The notes: generated by a model from the sequence alone, not told the origin. 64,000 nucleotides of DNA from Sneathiella limimaris (GCF_012932565.1 NZ_JABBYJ010000001.1:1674001-1738000); one strand, 5' to 3'; shown: positions 1-8,735, counted from the first letter of the stretch. Numbers and translations: made by a program.

Positions 1-1
1 G

Positions 2-1327
2 GGCAGCCAGGCTGATACAGACGCGGCGGTTGCTGCAGCAAAAGCAGCTTTTATTCCCTGGAGTGAAACTCCGAAGGAAGAGCGTCTAGCCAAAGTTGAA
101 AAACTGGCAGATATCTATGAAGCACGTGCTGAGGAAATGGGTCAAGCCATCTCAATGGAAATGGGGGCTCCGATCTCCATGTCCAAAACAGCGCAGCAGG
201 GTTCTGGCTCCTTCCATATCCGGAACTTCATTCGGGCTTTCAAGAAGTTTGAATTTGAGCGCCCACTGGGCCCACATGCGCCGAATGATCGGATTCTATA
301 TGAGCCAGTGGGTGTTTGCGGACTGATTACGCCATGGAACTGGCCAATGAACCAGGTAACTTTGAAGGTTGTTCCTGCGGTAGCTGTTGGTTGTACTGTT
401 GTCCTCAAGCCATCTGAGATTGCTCCGCTTTCTTCTATGTTGTTTGCTGAATTTATGGATGAAGCTGGCTTCCCAGCCGGTGTTTTCAACCTGGTGAACG
501 GCGACGGTATGGGTGTGGGTACGCAGCTGTCTGGTCACGAAGATGTGGATATGATCTCCTTCACAGGGTCAACCCGTGCAGGTATTGCCATCTCCAAAAA
601 TGCAGCGGATACCGTGAAACGGGTCGCGCTGGAGCTGGGTGGTAAAGGTGCCAATGTCATTTTCGCAGATGCTGATGAGAAAGCCGTAAAACGCGGTGCG
701 ATGCATTGCTTTAATAACTCTGGTCAGTCCTGTAACGCACCAACACGGATGCTTGTAGAAAGCAGCATTTATGATGATGCTGTTGAGTCAGCTAAGCAGG
801 CTGCTGAGGCAACTGCAGTTGATTTGTCAGATAAGGAAGGCCGTCACATCGGTCCTGTTGTTTCTGAAGCTCAGTACAACAAGATCCAGGGTCTGATCGA
901 AAAAGGCATTGAAGAAGGTGCAACACTGGTAGCGGGTGGCCCAGGCCGACCTGCAGGCCTGAACAAAGGTTATTTCGTGCGCCCAACAGTTTTTGCTGAC
1001 GTCACGGAAGATATGACGATTGCTCGTGAAGAGATCTTCGGTCCAGTTTTGTCTATCATGAAATTCGATACTGAAGAAGAAGCTGTCAAAGTTGCCAATA
1101 ACACAGTTTATGGTCTGACAAACTATGTTCAGACTCAGGATCCAGCACGGCTTCGCCGCATGGCGCGTCGCCTCCGTTCAGGCATGGTTGAAATGAACGG
1201 CCAGGCACGCGGCGCAGGTGCACCGTTTGGTGGATACAAGCAATCAGGTAATGGGCGCGAAGGCGGTGTCTGGGGCCTTGAAGATTTCCTTGAGGTGAAA
1301 TCTGTCAGTGGGTGGTCAGACGACTAA
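2..1327 (+). CDS. Aldehyde dehydrogenase (NAD(P)+), 5' end outside window
   Basis: The frame is open from base 2 with no start codon in the window, so this is a C-terminal fragment of about 441 residues from a family usually 475-500 long. The family oxidises an aldehyde to its acid through a thiohemiacetal. Visible motifs are the oxyanion Asn region (ITPWNWPM), the cofactor loop FTGSTRAG, the general-base Glu in ELGGKG (codon 632-634), the nucleophilic Cys in GQSCNAPTR (codon 731-733) and EEIFGPVL. The substrate cannot be read from the sequence. It ends just before a strong terminator, so it is the last gene of its unit. The lysine-degradation genes further right could supply an aldehyde, but they are not co-transcribed with it. 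Confidence 0.93.
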   Translation, partial: GSQADTDAAVAAAKAAFIPWSETPKEERLAKVEKLADIYEARAEEMGQAISMEMGAPISMSKTAQQGSGSFHIRNFIRAFKKFEFERPLGPHAPNDRILYEPVGVCGLITPWNWPMNQVTLKVVPAVAVGCTVVLKPSEIAPLSSMLFAEFMDEAGFPAGVFNLVNGDGMGVGTQLSGHEDVDMISFTGSTRAGIAISKNAADTVKRVALELGGKGANVIFADADEKAVKRGAMHCFNNSGQSCNAPTRMLVESSIYDDAVESAKQAAEATAVDLSDKEGRHIGPVVSEAQYNKIQGLIEKGIEEGATLVAGGPGRPAGLNKGYFVRPTVFADVTEDMTIAREEIFGPVLSIMKFDTEEEAVKVANNTVYGLTNYVQTQDPARLRRMARRLRSGMVEMNGQARGAGAPFGGYKQSGNGREGGVWGLEDFLEVKSVSGWSDD

Positions 1328-1353
1328 CGCAACCGATAGTATACTTTTTTATG

Positions 1354-1391
1354 AAAGAGCCGCGGCTAAACCAAGTCGCGGCTCTTTTTTT
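1354..1391 (+). terminator. Rho-independent terminator after the aldehyde dehydrogenase
   Basis: A perfect 11-bp stem (AAAGAGCCGCG at 1354-1364 pairing with 1377-1387) has a 12-nt loop and runs into a T-rich tract. It lies 27 bases after the stop codon. Confidence 0.9.
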
Positions 1392-1484
1392 AAGGTTTTA
1401 TAAAGGATATTTTGACAGCCTTAAATCAGTGAGAATTCTGACCTTAATGTTGCGGCAAGCCCTCAACACACAAAGGGGGCGAAA

Positions 1485-2312
1485 ATCAAAACGGTTTACC
1501 ATCTGGCTGTAGTCCTTGTGCTAACTGTCCTGTGCATCTCTCCAGCATCTGCTGCTGAGGTTCAATGCACGGAGGGTGAGACAATTACGCTTGCTGCCGA
1601 GGATTCCTTTTTCCCTTATTCTGGTCTTCACAATGGTAAACAGCGCGGATTTTCGTTCGATATTGTCAGGGCCGCCTACGCAGCGGTTGGCTGTCAGCTG
1701 AACCTTCTCTACGTTCCCTATAACCGGTGCATGGAAAAGGTCGAAAACGGAACCTTCCTCGGCTGCTTCAACACAACCAATTCCTATGAAAATAGCCGAA
1801 AATATATTCTGCATAACAAGCCATTGCTCTATGGAAAAATCCTGATTTACGCCCGTAAGGGACATCCAAAAGAGTTTGATCAGTCATCATATCATAACGC
1901 TCGGTTTGCTGTTGTTCGTGGGTATACGTACACAGATGAATTCGATCAGGATGAAAAAATCAAGAAGGTCTTCGTTGACTCAGATCTGCAAACCTTGGCG
2001 ATGGTGGCCAGAGGGCGGGCAGATTATGCGCTTGTTTATGAGAAGGTCGCCAAATACCAGATGGCTGATCATCGTGAGCTGATCAAGCAATTGCCTGAAC
2101 CTGTCTCCCTTCATGCAACTTACGGTCTTTACGTGTCTTTTTCCCGCGCATTGGGGGAAAAGGCTGAGCGGGCAGCAAAATTATTGGATACGGGTCTTAG
2201 CCATATCACCGTAAACGGGACATACGAAGACATCGAGAAAGCCTGGACCCGCTGGCTCGATACCGGCCTCGCGGATGGAGACCAGCCGCCATTATACCAG
2301 GTTGGCGGCTAA
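1485..2312 (+). CDS. Periplasmic solute-binding protein (SBP family 3-like), probable ATC start
   Basis: This is a secreted solute-binding protein of the type that captures amino acids or similar small molecules. The mature part begins near AEVQCTEGETITLAAEDSFF and carries the expected FSFDIVRAAY and RADYALVYE segments. The first conventional start in frame is GTG 1518, but that would cut the signal peptide in half. Reading upstream in the same frame gives IKTVYHLAVVLVLTVL followed by an Ala-X-Ala cleavage site, starting at ATC 1485. A Shine-Dalgarno-like AAGGGGG (1473-1479) lies five to six bases before it. With that start the protein is 275 residues with a textbook signal peptide. No permease or ATPase is adjacent, so it may be an orphan binding protein. 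Function is assigned only at fold level. Confidence 0.75.
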   Translation: MKTVYHLAVVLVLTVLCISPASAAEVQCTEGETITLAAEDSFFPYSGLHNGKQRGFSFDIVRAAYAAVGCQLNLLYVPYNRCMEKVENGTFLGCFNTTNSYENSRKYILHNKPLLYGKILIYARKGHPKEFDQSSYHNARFAVVRGYTYTDEFDQDEKIKKVFVDSDLQTLAMVARGRADYALVYEKVAKYQMADHRELIKQLPEPVSLHATYGLYVSFSRALGEKAERAAKLLDTGLSHITVNGTYEDIEKAWTRWLDTGLADGDQPPLYQVGG

Positions 2313-2313
2313 T

Positions 2314-2559
2314 CTAGCCTGCCATTAGCTTCAGGGCTATGTAAGGCACCAGATTTGTCATCAATATCAAGATTTTGTACGCAGCCAGGTATTTTAAATA
2401 GAGATCCGGCAAAGCTTCTTTTTCAATTCCAAACAGTGCGTGGTGCAGGCTCATGATTGGGTTTCGCAAAACCATGATACTCAATGCTGCCAGAGTGAGA
2501 AGAGCAATATTGAGGACGGAGCACCAGCCCAGAAATTCGGTTATTTGATCTATCGTCAT
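2314..2559 (-). CDS. Small two-helix membrane protein, DUF6868-like
   Basis: The product is 81 residues with two hydrophobic segments (about residues 10-32 and 56-78) separated by a charged stretch containing HHALFGIEKEALPDLYLKY. It resembles the small membrane proteins grouped as DUF6868, whose function is unknown. The start is well supported by GGGAGG about six bases before the ATG on the minus strand. It is convergent with the solute-binding protein, with one base between the stop codons. Confidence 0.7.
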   Translation of the reverse strand: MTIDQITEFLGWCSVLNIALLTLAALSIMVLRNPIMSLHHALFGIEKEALPDLYLKYLAAYKILILMTNLVPYIALKLMAG

Positions 2560-2664
2560 AAGATACCTCCCGTTATGCGATTATATCTACTAGTGAAATC
2601 GCTGTCGTTGATTTTAATCATTTCGTGCTGATATCTGACGTTAAGTGCGGGTTCTCCCATTCAG

Positions 2665-2715
2665 ATGCCCTTTGTTTGTCTTCCCACAATTCGGACCCTG
2701 TTTTTTTCAGGGCAT
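2665..2715 (+). promoter_or_regulatory. Possible alternative hairpins in the saccharopine operon leader
   Basis: The 5' region of the saccharopine genes contains two mutually exclusive stems that share one arm. ATGCCCT (2665-2671) can pair with AGGGCAT (2709-2715), or CCCTG (2696-2700) can pair with CAGGG (2708-2712) around a T7 loop. The arrangement resembles an attenuator, but no known lysine riboswitch core is recognisable. This is inference from base pairing only. Confidence 0.3.
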
Positions 2716-2798
2716 AACTCAGATATTGGGGTGGAAGTCGCCATCGTTTTTGAGTAGTGTCCCTGCTTCTGGAATCTGAAACTGGTAGATTTTGTAGA

Positions 2799-3881
2799 AT
2801 GTCTGACACAGCATACAAGGCCCATATCTGGGTCCGTACTGAACATAAAGCTCATGAGAAGCGGGTTGCACTTGTTCCTCGGGATGTAAAACTCTTGATG
2901 GACGCCGGATACCGGGTGACCGTCGAGAAATCCCCTGATAGATGCATTCCGATTGAACAATATGAAGCTGTGGGCTGCGAAATTGCCGAGCAAGGCAGTT
3001 GGCCAGAGGCGCCTAGGGATGCATATGTGTTGGGCGTGAAAGAATTGCCCAATGCAGAAACAGACCTAGTTCACAAACATATTTATTTTGGTCACGTCTA
3101 TAAGGACCAGCCAGGCTGGCAGAAAACCCTTGGCCGCTTTGTAACAGGCAAAGGGACTCTTTATGACCTCGAATGTCTGGTCGATGAAAATGGTCGTCGG
3201 GTCGCAGCTTTTGGTTACTGGGCCGGCTTTGCAGGCGCAGCGGTTGCTGTAAAAACCTGGAGTGGGATCAAGGCAGGTCGAAACCCTTCCTTGAGTGAAG
3301 TTACGGATTATCCAAATGTGGATAGCCTGCTGAATGAACTCAGAGGAGAGTTGGCCGAATTTGAGGAAAAGCCGAGCCTCATTGTCATCGGAGCCTTGGG
3401 GCGAAGCGGTAGCGGCGCAGTAGATCTAGGAAAACATCTGAATTTGGATGTTACCGGATGGGATATGAAAGAGACATCCTCTGGAGGGCCGTTTCCGGAA
3501 ATCCAGCAACATTCAATCTTTGTGAACTGTATTTTGGCGAACAAGGATTGCCCGCGCTTTGTTACCGCTGAGGATATTGAAACTCCAGATCGGAAATTAG
3601 CCGTCATCTCAGACGTGAGCTGCGATCCGGAAAGCACTTACAACCCAATCCCGATTTATAATCGCAGCACGACTTTTGACGACCCTGTTATTCGGGTCGT
3701 TGATGGTGATAATCCTTTGGAGGTGACAGCGATTGACCATCTACCATCCATGCTGCCACTGGAATCCAGTGATGATTATTCGGGACAATTAGTAAAGGCC
3801 TTGTTGGAACTGGACCAGCCTGAAGAGGGTATCTGGGGCCGAGCACTGGCCGATTTCAAAACACATACTGCACGTCTTTAA
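2799..3881 (+). CDS. Saccharopine dehydrogenase (NAD+, L-lysine-forming), yeast LYS1 type
   Basis: The 360-residue enzyme interconverts lysine plus 2-oxoglutarate and saccharopine. The match to fungal LYS1 runs the full length: AlaDH/PNT-like N-domain with the catalytic Lys in GVKELP and His in YFGHVYKDQPGW, then GTLYDLE, YWAGFAGAA, the nucleotide loop IGALGRSGSGAVDL, FVNCI, and IDHLPSMLPLESS near the end. ATG 2799 is preferred over the upstream GTG 2757 because homology starts just after it. The next gene, 26 bases on, encodes the second enzyme of the pathway, so the pair probably runs lysine degradation to allysine, as described for other marine alphaproteobacteria. The biosynthetic direction is less likely because this bacterium has mDAP-type cell-wall genes. 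Confidence 0.9.
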   Translation: MSDTAYKAHIWVRTEHKAHEKRVALVPRDVKLLMDAGYRVTVEKSPDRCIPIEQYEAVGCEIAEQGSWPEAPRDAYVLGVKELPNAETDLVHKHIYFGHVYKDQPGWQKTLGRFVTGKGTLYDLECLVDENGRRVAAFGYWAGFAGAAVAVKTWSGIKAGRNPSLSEVTDYPNVDSLLNELRGELAEFEEKPSLIVIGALGRSGSGAVDLGKHLNLDVTGWDMKETSSGGPFPEIQQHSIFVNCILANKDCPRFVTAEDIETPDRKLAVISDVSCDPESTYNPIPIYNRSTTFDDPVIRVVDGDNPLEVTAIDHLPSMLPLESSDDYSGQLVKALLELDQPEEGIWGRALADFKTHTARL

Positions 3882-3907
3882 GACGCAAAGATTTGGAGAA
3901 GAACGTT

Positions 3908-5059
3908 ATGGCGACAATTCATTGGCTAGGCGCAGGCCTGTCTTCAGTCCCCGGCATTCGGCGGTTGATCGAGCAAGGATATAAGCTGGTTCTTTGGAAC
4001 CGCACAGTTTCAAAAGCGGAAGAGGCGGTAAAGGGTCTGACTGGTGATTTTGAAGTTCGGGCGTTTAGCCTTGAGGCATTGGAAGATGCACTGACCGCTG
4101 GGGATGTAGCTGTTTCCATGCTGCCCGGTGATTTCCATCCGATTGTTGCGAAGATCTGTTTGGAGAAGGGCGCGAACTTTGTGTCCAGTTCTTACATTGC
4201 GCCTGCAATGCGGGATCTGGATGCTGCTGCCAAGGAAAAAGGCTTGGTGCTGCTGAATGAAATTGGCCTGGATCCAGGCATTGATCATTTGATGGCCCAT
4301 TTATTAATGGCAGATTATAAGGCATCGCCAGCATACTCACCTGAAAATGAACATTACTTCCGGTCCTATTGCGGAGGGCTGTCAGAGGTGAAGAACGATT
4401 TTTGCTATAAATTCAGTTGGTCACCACTTGGGGTTTTGAAAGCTCTAAAGTCTCCATCGAAAAGCCTGAAAGATGGAGCGGAGTATGATGTTTCTCGTCC
4501 TTGGGATGCTGTTGAAAGTTATAGTTTGGATCTTGAAAAAGGTCCTGAAACATTTGAGGTTTACCCAAATAGAGACTCGCTCCCTTATATCGAAGAATAT
4601 GGGTTTGATAATCTGAACCTTAGCCAGTTCGTCCGCGGTACATTGCGTTATGGGGGATGGTCCGAAGCTTGGGATCATATTTTCAAGGAAGTGGAAACAC
4701 TGAGCGGACCTGAAGGGGATGCCCGTCTTGAGGAGATCAGTCAGGATCTTTGGGATAAGCATGCCGTCAAGGATGGAGAAGCTGATCGGGTTGTCCTCAG
4801 TGTGGACATTACAGCCAAAAAAGACGGCAAAACCGTATATGATAAATCATTTGTTATGGATGCTTATGGTGATGACAAATCAACAGCGATGGCTCGTTTG
4901 GTGTCAACACCGGTTAGTTACGGCGTAGAGGCCGTGTTGAAAGGCGAAATTAAGCCAGGTGTTCATGCTGCACCAAGTGATCCGGAAATCGCTGGCAAGT
5001 GGATTGAGGCTCTGAAGGCTGGTGGGGAAACAATGAAAATCATTGATCATCTCGCCTAA
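3908..5059 (+). CDS. Saccharopine dehydrogenase (glutamate-forming), LYS9-like
   Basis: The 383-residue protein has a Rossmann start (IHWLGAGLSSVPGIRRL) followed by WNRTVSKAEEAV. The family signature SSYIAPAMRDLDAAAKEKGL with NEIGLDPGIDHLMA marks saccharopine reductase/dehydrogenase. It would oxidise saccharopine to glutamate and allysine (2-aminoadipate semialdehyde). ATG 3908 is chosen over the in-frame codon at 3893 because GGAG lies about nine bases before it. It is co-oriented with the LYS1-type gene and followed by a strong terminator, so the two form one operon. Confidence 0.88.
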   Translation: MATIHWLGAGLSSVPGIRRLIEQGYKLVLWNRTVSKAEEAVKGLTGDFEVRAFSLEALEDALTAGDVAVSMLPGDFHPIVAKICLEKGANFVSSSYIAPAMRDLDAAAKEKGLVLLNEIGLDPGIDHLMAHLLMADYKASPAYSPENEHYFRSYCGGLSEVKNDFCYKFSWSPLGVLKALKSPSKSLKDGAEYDVSRPWDAVESYSLDLEKGPETFEVYPNRDSLPYIEEYGFDNLNLSQFVRGTLRYGGWSEAWDHIFKEVETLSGPEGDARLEEISQDLWDKHAVKDGEADRVVLSVDITAKKDGKTVYDKSFVMDAYGDDKSTAMARLVSTPVSYGVEAVLKGEIKPGVHAAPSDPEIAGKWIEALKAGGETMKIIDHLA

Positions 5060-5080
5060 GAAACTGTCGGACCAGAATTG

Positions 5081-5115
5081 AAAAGCGCTGAATCGATATT
5101 CAGCGCTTTTTTTGT
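5081..5115 (+). terminator. Rho-independent terminator of the saccharopine operon
   Basis: A perfect 13-bp stem (AAAAGCGCTGAAT at 5081-5093 pairing with 5098-5110) closes a four-base loop and is followed by a T-run. It begins 21 bases after the stop codon. Confidence 0.92.
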
Positions 5116-5278
5116 TTCCAGGCGTTCATCAATTTAGGGTAACTCACAGCGCAGAAAGCCCCTACGTCAAGTGGATGGGAGTTTGCAATCCGGCAATCTT
5201 TGTGATCCAGTTGTTTGGAATAAGGGTACTAAGGTGTAGGAAAAGACTAAACTTAAGACTGAAGACTTGGGGGAAAGT

Positions 5279-6796
5279 GTGAATAGTCCTGTGATGGGGG
5301 TCGCAAAGGGGCTACAGACAGAGTTTGCAGATGAAAGTGGCGTGTTGGACGTCCTGATCATCGGAGCTGGTTTTTCTGGCCTTTGCGCTGGATACTATCT
5401 GAAAAAAGAGGGTGTTCAGCGTTTCCTGATCCTTGAGAAAACTGACAATGTCGGGGGAACTTGGAACAAGAACCGATATCCGGGCGCTGCATGCGATGTT
5501 CCTTCCCATTTTTATTGCTTTTCTTTTGCGCTCAATCCTGATTGGTCCCGTGTTTATTCACCTCAAGCAGAAATACTCGCCTATCTGGAAAACTGCGCCA
5601 ACGAGTTTGAGCTGCGGCCCCACCTGAAGTTTAATCAGGAGGTTCAATCAATCCGATTTGATGAAAAGGACCAAATCTGGCGTGCTCAAATAGATGAAGA
5701 GACGGTAATTGCAGCACGGCAGGTAATTATAGGGTCTGGAGGATTGAATACACCCTATGAGCCCGAACTAGATGGTCTTTCAGATTTCAAAGGACCCGTC
5801 TTCCATACAGCTAAGTGGCGAGATGATGTCGAGCTAAAGGATAAAGAAATTGTGGTTGTTGGAAGCGCAGCCAGCGCGGTTCAGGCAGTTCCTGAGCTTG
5901 CCAAGATGGCTAAACGGGTGACAATGTTCCAGCGAACACCTAACTATGTGATCCCTCGGCAAGATCGAGCCTACACAGAAGCGGAAAAGGCTCGCTTTCG
6001 CAAATCAAAATGGCGGTTAAAGCTGGAGCGACTGAAAATCTATTTGCGCTTTGAATATGTTTTGTCGCCCTTTTTTAAGAAACACTCTTGGTTGAGATCG
6101 AAGATTGAAGACCGGGTGAAAAGGCATATTCTGTCCTCATTTTCTGATCGGAGGTTGGCGAAAAGTCTGATCCCGGACTATGACATGGGGTGCAAGCGGA
6201 TCTTGATTTCTGATGATTTTTACCCAGCCCTGGCCCGAGAAAATGTCGATGTAAATACAAATGGCATTCACTATGTCGATCACTCTGCCGTAATTGATCG
6301 GGCAGGGAACCGCATTTCAGCAGATCTTATTGTGCTGGCGACAGGCTTTGACCTACAGGGTCAGATGACGGCTATTGATATTCAGGGTCGAAAAGGAGTG
6401 CACCTGAGTGAGAGGTGGGATGATTTGCCGGGAGCTTACCTTGGCGCCATGGTTGACGGCTTTCCAAACCTTTATTTCATGACGGGGCCCAATACGGGTG
6501 TCGGCTCAACCTCAATTGTGCATATGATCGAAGCACAGATGCAATTTGTTCTGCAATGCCTGAAGAAGGCTGGCAATACGCATCTTTTAGAGCCAACGCC
6601 CGACGCTGTTGCACGCTACAATCAATTTCTACAGGGGGCATTGACGAACACAGTTTGGGCTGGGAGTTGCAAAAGCTGGTACAAAGATGAAGAGGGTCGG
6701 AACTTCACGCTTTATCCGAAACCGGCCAGATTTTTCTGGCGGGAGCGGAAAAAACTAAACCTTAAAGACATGAAGATCTGGTCCCGGTCGGGTTGA
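5279..6796 (+). CDS. Flavin-binding monooxygenase of the Baeyer-Villiger type
   Basis: The 505-residue flavoprotein inserts one oxygen atom from O2 using NADPH, typically turning a ketone into an ester or lactone. It shows the FAD loop IIGAGFSGLCAG, the GGTWNKNRYPGAACD segment, a sequence close to the Baeyer-Villiger fingerprint (FKGPVFHTAKW), a second nucleotide loop VVVGSAASAVQ and the ATGFD motif. The final Pro of the fingerprint is not present (KWRD). GTG 5279 is chosen because GGGGGAA lies just before it; TTG 5267 and ATG 5294 are alternatives. An esterase and a dehydrogenase follow in the same direction, the arrangement expected for ketone to ester to acid plus alcohol processing. Substrate unknown. 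Confidence 0.85.
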   Translation: MNSPVMGVAKGLQTEFADESGVLDVLIIGAGFSGLCAGYYLKKEGVQRFLILEKTDNVGGTWNKNRYPGAACDVPSHFYCFSFALNPDWSRVYSPQAEILAYLENCANEFELRPHLKFNQEVQSIRFDEKDQIWRAQIDEETVIAARQVIIGSGGLNTPYEPELDGLSDFKGPVFHTAKWRDDVELKDKEIVVVGSAASAVQAVPELAKMAKRVTMFQRTPNYVIPRQDRAYTEAEKARFRKSKWRLKLERLKIYLRFEYVLSPFFKKHSWLRSKIEDRVKRHILSSFSDRRLAKSLIPDYDMGCKRILISDDFYPALARENVDVNTNGIHYVDHSAVIDRAGNRISADLIVLATGFDLQGQMTAIDIQGRKGVHLSERWDDLPGAYLGAMVDGFPNLYFMTGPNTGVGSTSIVHMIEAQMQFVLQCLKKAGNTHLLEPTPDAVARYNQFLQGALTNTVWAGSCKSWYKDEEGRNFTLYPKPARFFWRERKKLNLKDMKIWSRSG

Positions 6797-6829
6797 GCGC
6801 CTCGAAAAGTGGCGAAAAAGGAGAACATA

Positions 6830-7894
6830 ATGCTGCTGAAGATACCGTATTTTTTATACAAACGGCGCATGTTAATGAGCGCCAGCGATGCCTATTGGCA
6901 GCGCAAAATGAGTGGTCAGCTTCTGGAACTCGATGGTCGCCAATTTAAGCCTCGTGCCCAAGCATTAATGAACCTTCAGGAGATGTTTGCCGTGCCGCCG
7001 CAGAACTGGACGGTGCGAAATATGCGCGGGGCCTACCGAAAATCAGTGGCGTTGTTTGATGGACCCAAGCCGGCGGTCCGGGAAGTCCGGGACATCACCC
7101 TGGAGCTGAAGGGACGAAACCTGAAAGGCCGTGTTTATGACAATCGACCAATAGAGGATTATAAGCCTGCTTTACTCTTTTTTCATGGGGGCGGATTTGT
7201 CATAGGAGATTTGGAAACCCACGATGGCGTTTGCCGGCGGATTGCCAGATACACCGGAGCCAAGGTTATTTCCGTTGCTTATCGCTTGGCACCAGAACAT
7301 CCATTCCCATCTGGTTTGGATGATGCACTTGATAGCTGGGTTTGGCTGCAGGAACAGGCGGAGAATTTGAAAGTTGATCCGACGCAGCTTTATGTTGCCG
7401 GGGATAGTGCGGGGGCCGTTTTGTCTCTATTAGTCACAGCGACCGCCTCAAAAGGGAAAATTGGCGTCCAGCCAGCAGCAACAGGATTGATCTATCCTGC
7501 AGATTTGATGGTTCAAACTTCCCCGACCCGGGATATGCTGGCGAATGAAAATATTGTCCTGACCAAGGAAATTTTGGATTGGTTTCAAAACCAGTTTGCA
7601 ACGGATGAGCTTAATGAAAATCATGAATATGTGAGAGCTCTTTCCGAAGCCCAAAAAGGGAATATAGGGCCGGTTTGGATTATGACCTGTGGCTTTGATC
7701 CCTTGCGTCATGAGGGTGAGGGACTGATCACTAAACTGCAAGCTCTTGGGGCAGAGGTTCAGCACAAGGAGTATCAGGACCTTTATCACGGGTTTATCGG
7801 GGCTGCGGCCTTATTCCCGGAGGTGGATGAAATGGCAGAAGATTTCGCTGCATTCCTTGCACCGCTGAAAGAAAAAGCAAAAAAAGCATCATAA
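6830..7894 (+). CDS. Alpha/beta hydrolase, hormone-sensitive-lipase (family IV) esterase
   Basis: The 354-residue esterase has the family IV oxyanion motif HGGG (FFHGGGFVIGD), the nucleophile elbow GDSAGA, an acid residue in CGFDPLRHEG and the catalytic His in LYHGFIG. It hydrolyses carboxyl esters. ATG 6830 is preferred to GTG 6809 because AAGGAG lies seven bases upstream. It follows the monooxygenase by 33 bases and precedes the short-chain dehydrogenase by 31, so it probably cleaves the ester made by the monooxygenase. Confidence 0.88.
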   Translation: MLLKIPYFLYKRRMLMSASDAYWQRKMSGQLLELDGRQFKPRAQALMNLQEMFAVPPQNWTVRNMRGAYRKSVALFDGPKPAVREVRDITLELKGRNLKGRVYDNRPIEDYKPALLFFHGGGFVIGDLETHDGVCRRIARYTGAKVISVAYRLAPEHPFPSGLDDALDSWVWLQEQAENLKVDPTQLYVAGDSAGAVLSLLVTATASKGKIGVQPAATGLIYPADLMVQTSPTRDMLANENIVLTKEILDWFQNQFATDELNENHEYVRALSEAQKGNIGPVWIMTCGFDPLRHEGEGLITKLQALGAEVQHKEYQDLYHGFIGAAALFPEVDEMAEDFAAFLAPLKEKAKKAS

Positions 7895-7925
7895 TCTAGG
7901 CCTGGTATGTAGATGGGGAGACAGA

Positions 7926-8735
7926 ATGAGTTTTAGAGGACAGGTTGCCGCAATTACAGGGGCAGGGTCTGGAATTGGGCGTGCACTTGCTATTGAACTG
8001 GCAGGGTTGGGCTGCAATGTTGCGATTTCCGATCTGGATGAAAAGGGACTTGAAGAAACCCGGAGTCAAGTCGCAACTATGAACGTTGGGTGTCTTGTCA
8101 CTTCGCTGGATGTCAGTGATCGAAAGGCAGTTGAAGCTTGGTCCGACCAGGTCGTTAATGAGTTCGGCCATGTTGATTATGTTTTCAACAATGCCGGAGT
8201 TGCGCTGTTCGATAGTGCAGAGAGTATGGAATACGAGCATTTCGAATGGATTATGAACATCAATTTCTGGGGAATGATCTATGGCTCGAAAGCTTTTCTA
8301 AGGCATTTCAAGAAAGCTGGACAGGGGCATGTGATCAATGTTTCAAGCTTGTTTGGACTGGTCGGCTACCCCGGTCAAAGCGCCTATAATTCCAGTAAAT
8401 TTGCCATTCGGGGTTACACAGAAGCCCTCGCGCTGGAGCTTGATGGAACGAACATTCATGCCTCTTCGGTGCATCCGGGGGGTGTGGGGACTGACATCGC
8501 ACGTAACTCAAGGCTAGTCAGTGAGTATACAAATGGCGCAACCCGGGAGGAAATTGCAAAGCGGTTTGAAGCGATGGTCAAAACAACGCCAGAGCAGGCC
8601 GCAAAAATTATCTTGCAGGGTGTTCAGAAACGGAAAAGACGGATCCTTGTTGGCAAAGACGCTAAAATACTAGATCTGATTCAGAGGTTTGCACCTGAAA
8701 AATATGGGAAATTTTTGTTGAGGGCATTGCAGTAA
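7926..8735 (+). CDS. Short-chain dehydrogenase/reductase
   Basis: The 269-residue NAD(P)-dependent oxidoreductase shows the cofactor motif TGAGSGIG at residues 11-18, the NNAG motif, catalytic Ser in NVSSLFG and the YxxxK pair in AYNSSKFA. A C-terminal basic stretch (QKRKRRILVGKDAK) is typical of SadH-like members. The start has GGGGAGA upstream. As the third gene of the monooxygenase-esterase set it could oxidise an alcohol to the ketone used by the monooxygenase, or the alcohol released by the esterase. The substrate cannot be told from sequence. Confidence 0.88.
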   Translation: MSFRGQVAAITGAGSGIGRALAIELAGLGCNVAISDLDEKGLEETRSQVATMNVGCLVTSLDVSDRKAVEAWSDQVVNEFGHVDYVFNNAGVALFDSAESMEYEHFEWIMNINFWGMIYGSKAFLRHFKKAGQGHVINVSSLFGLVGYPGQSAYNSSKFAIRGYTEALALELDGTNIHASSVHPGGVGTDIARNSRLVSEYTNGATREEIAKRFEAMVKTTPEQAAKIILQGVQKRKRRILVGKDAKILDLIQRFAPEKYGKFLLRALQ

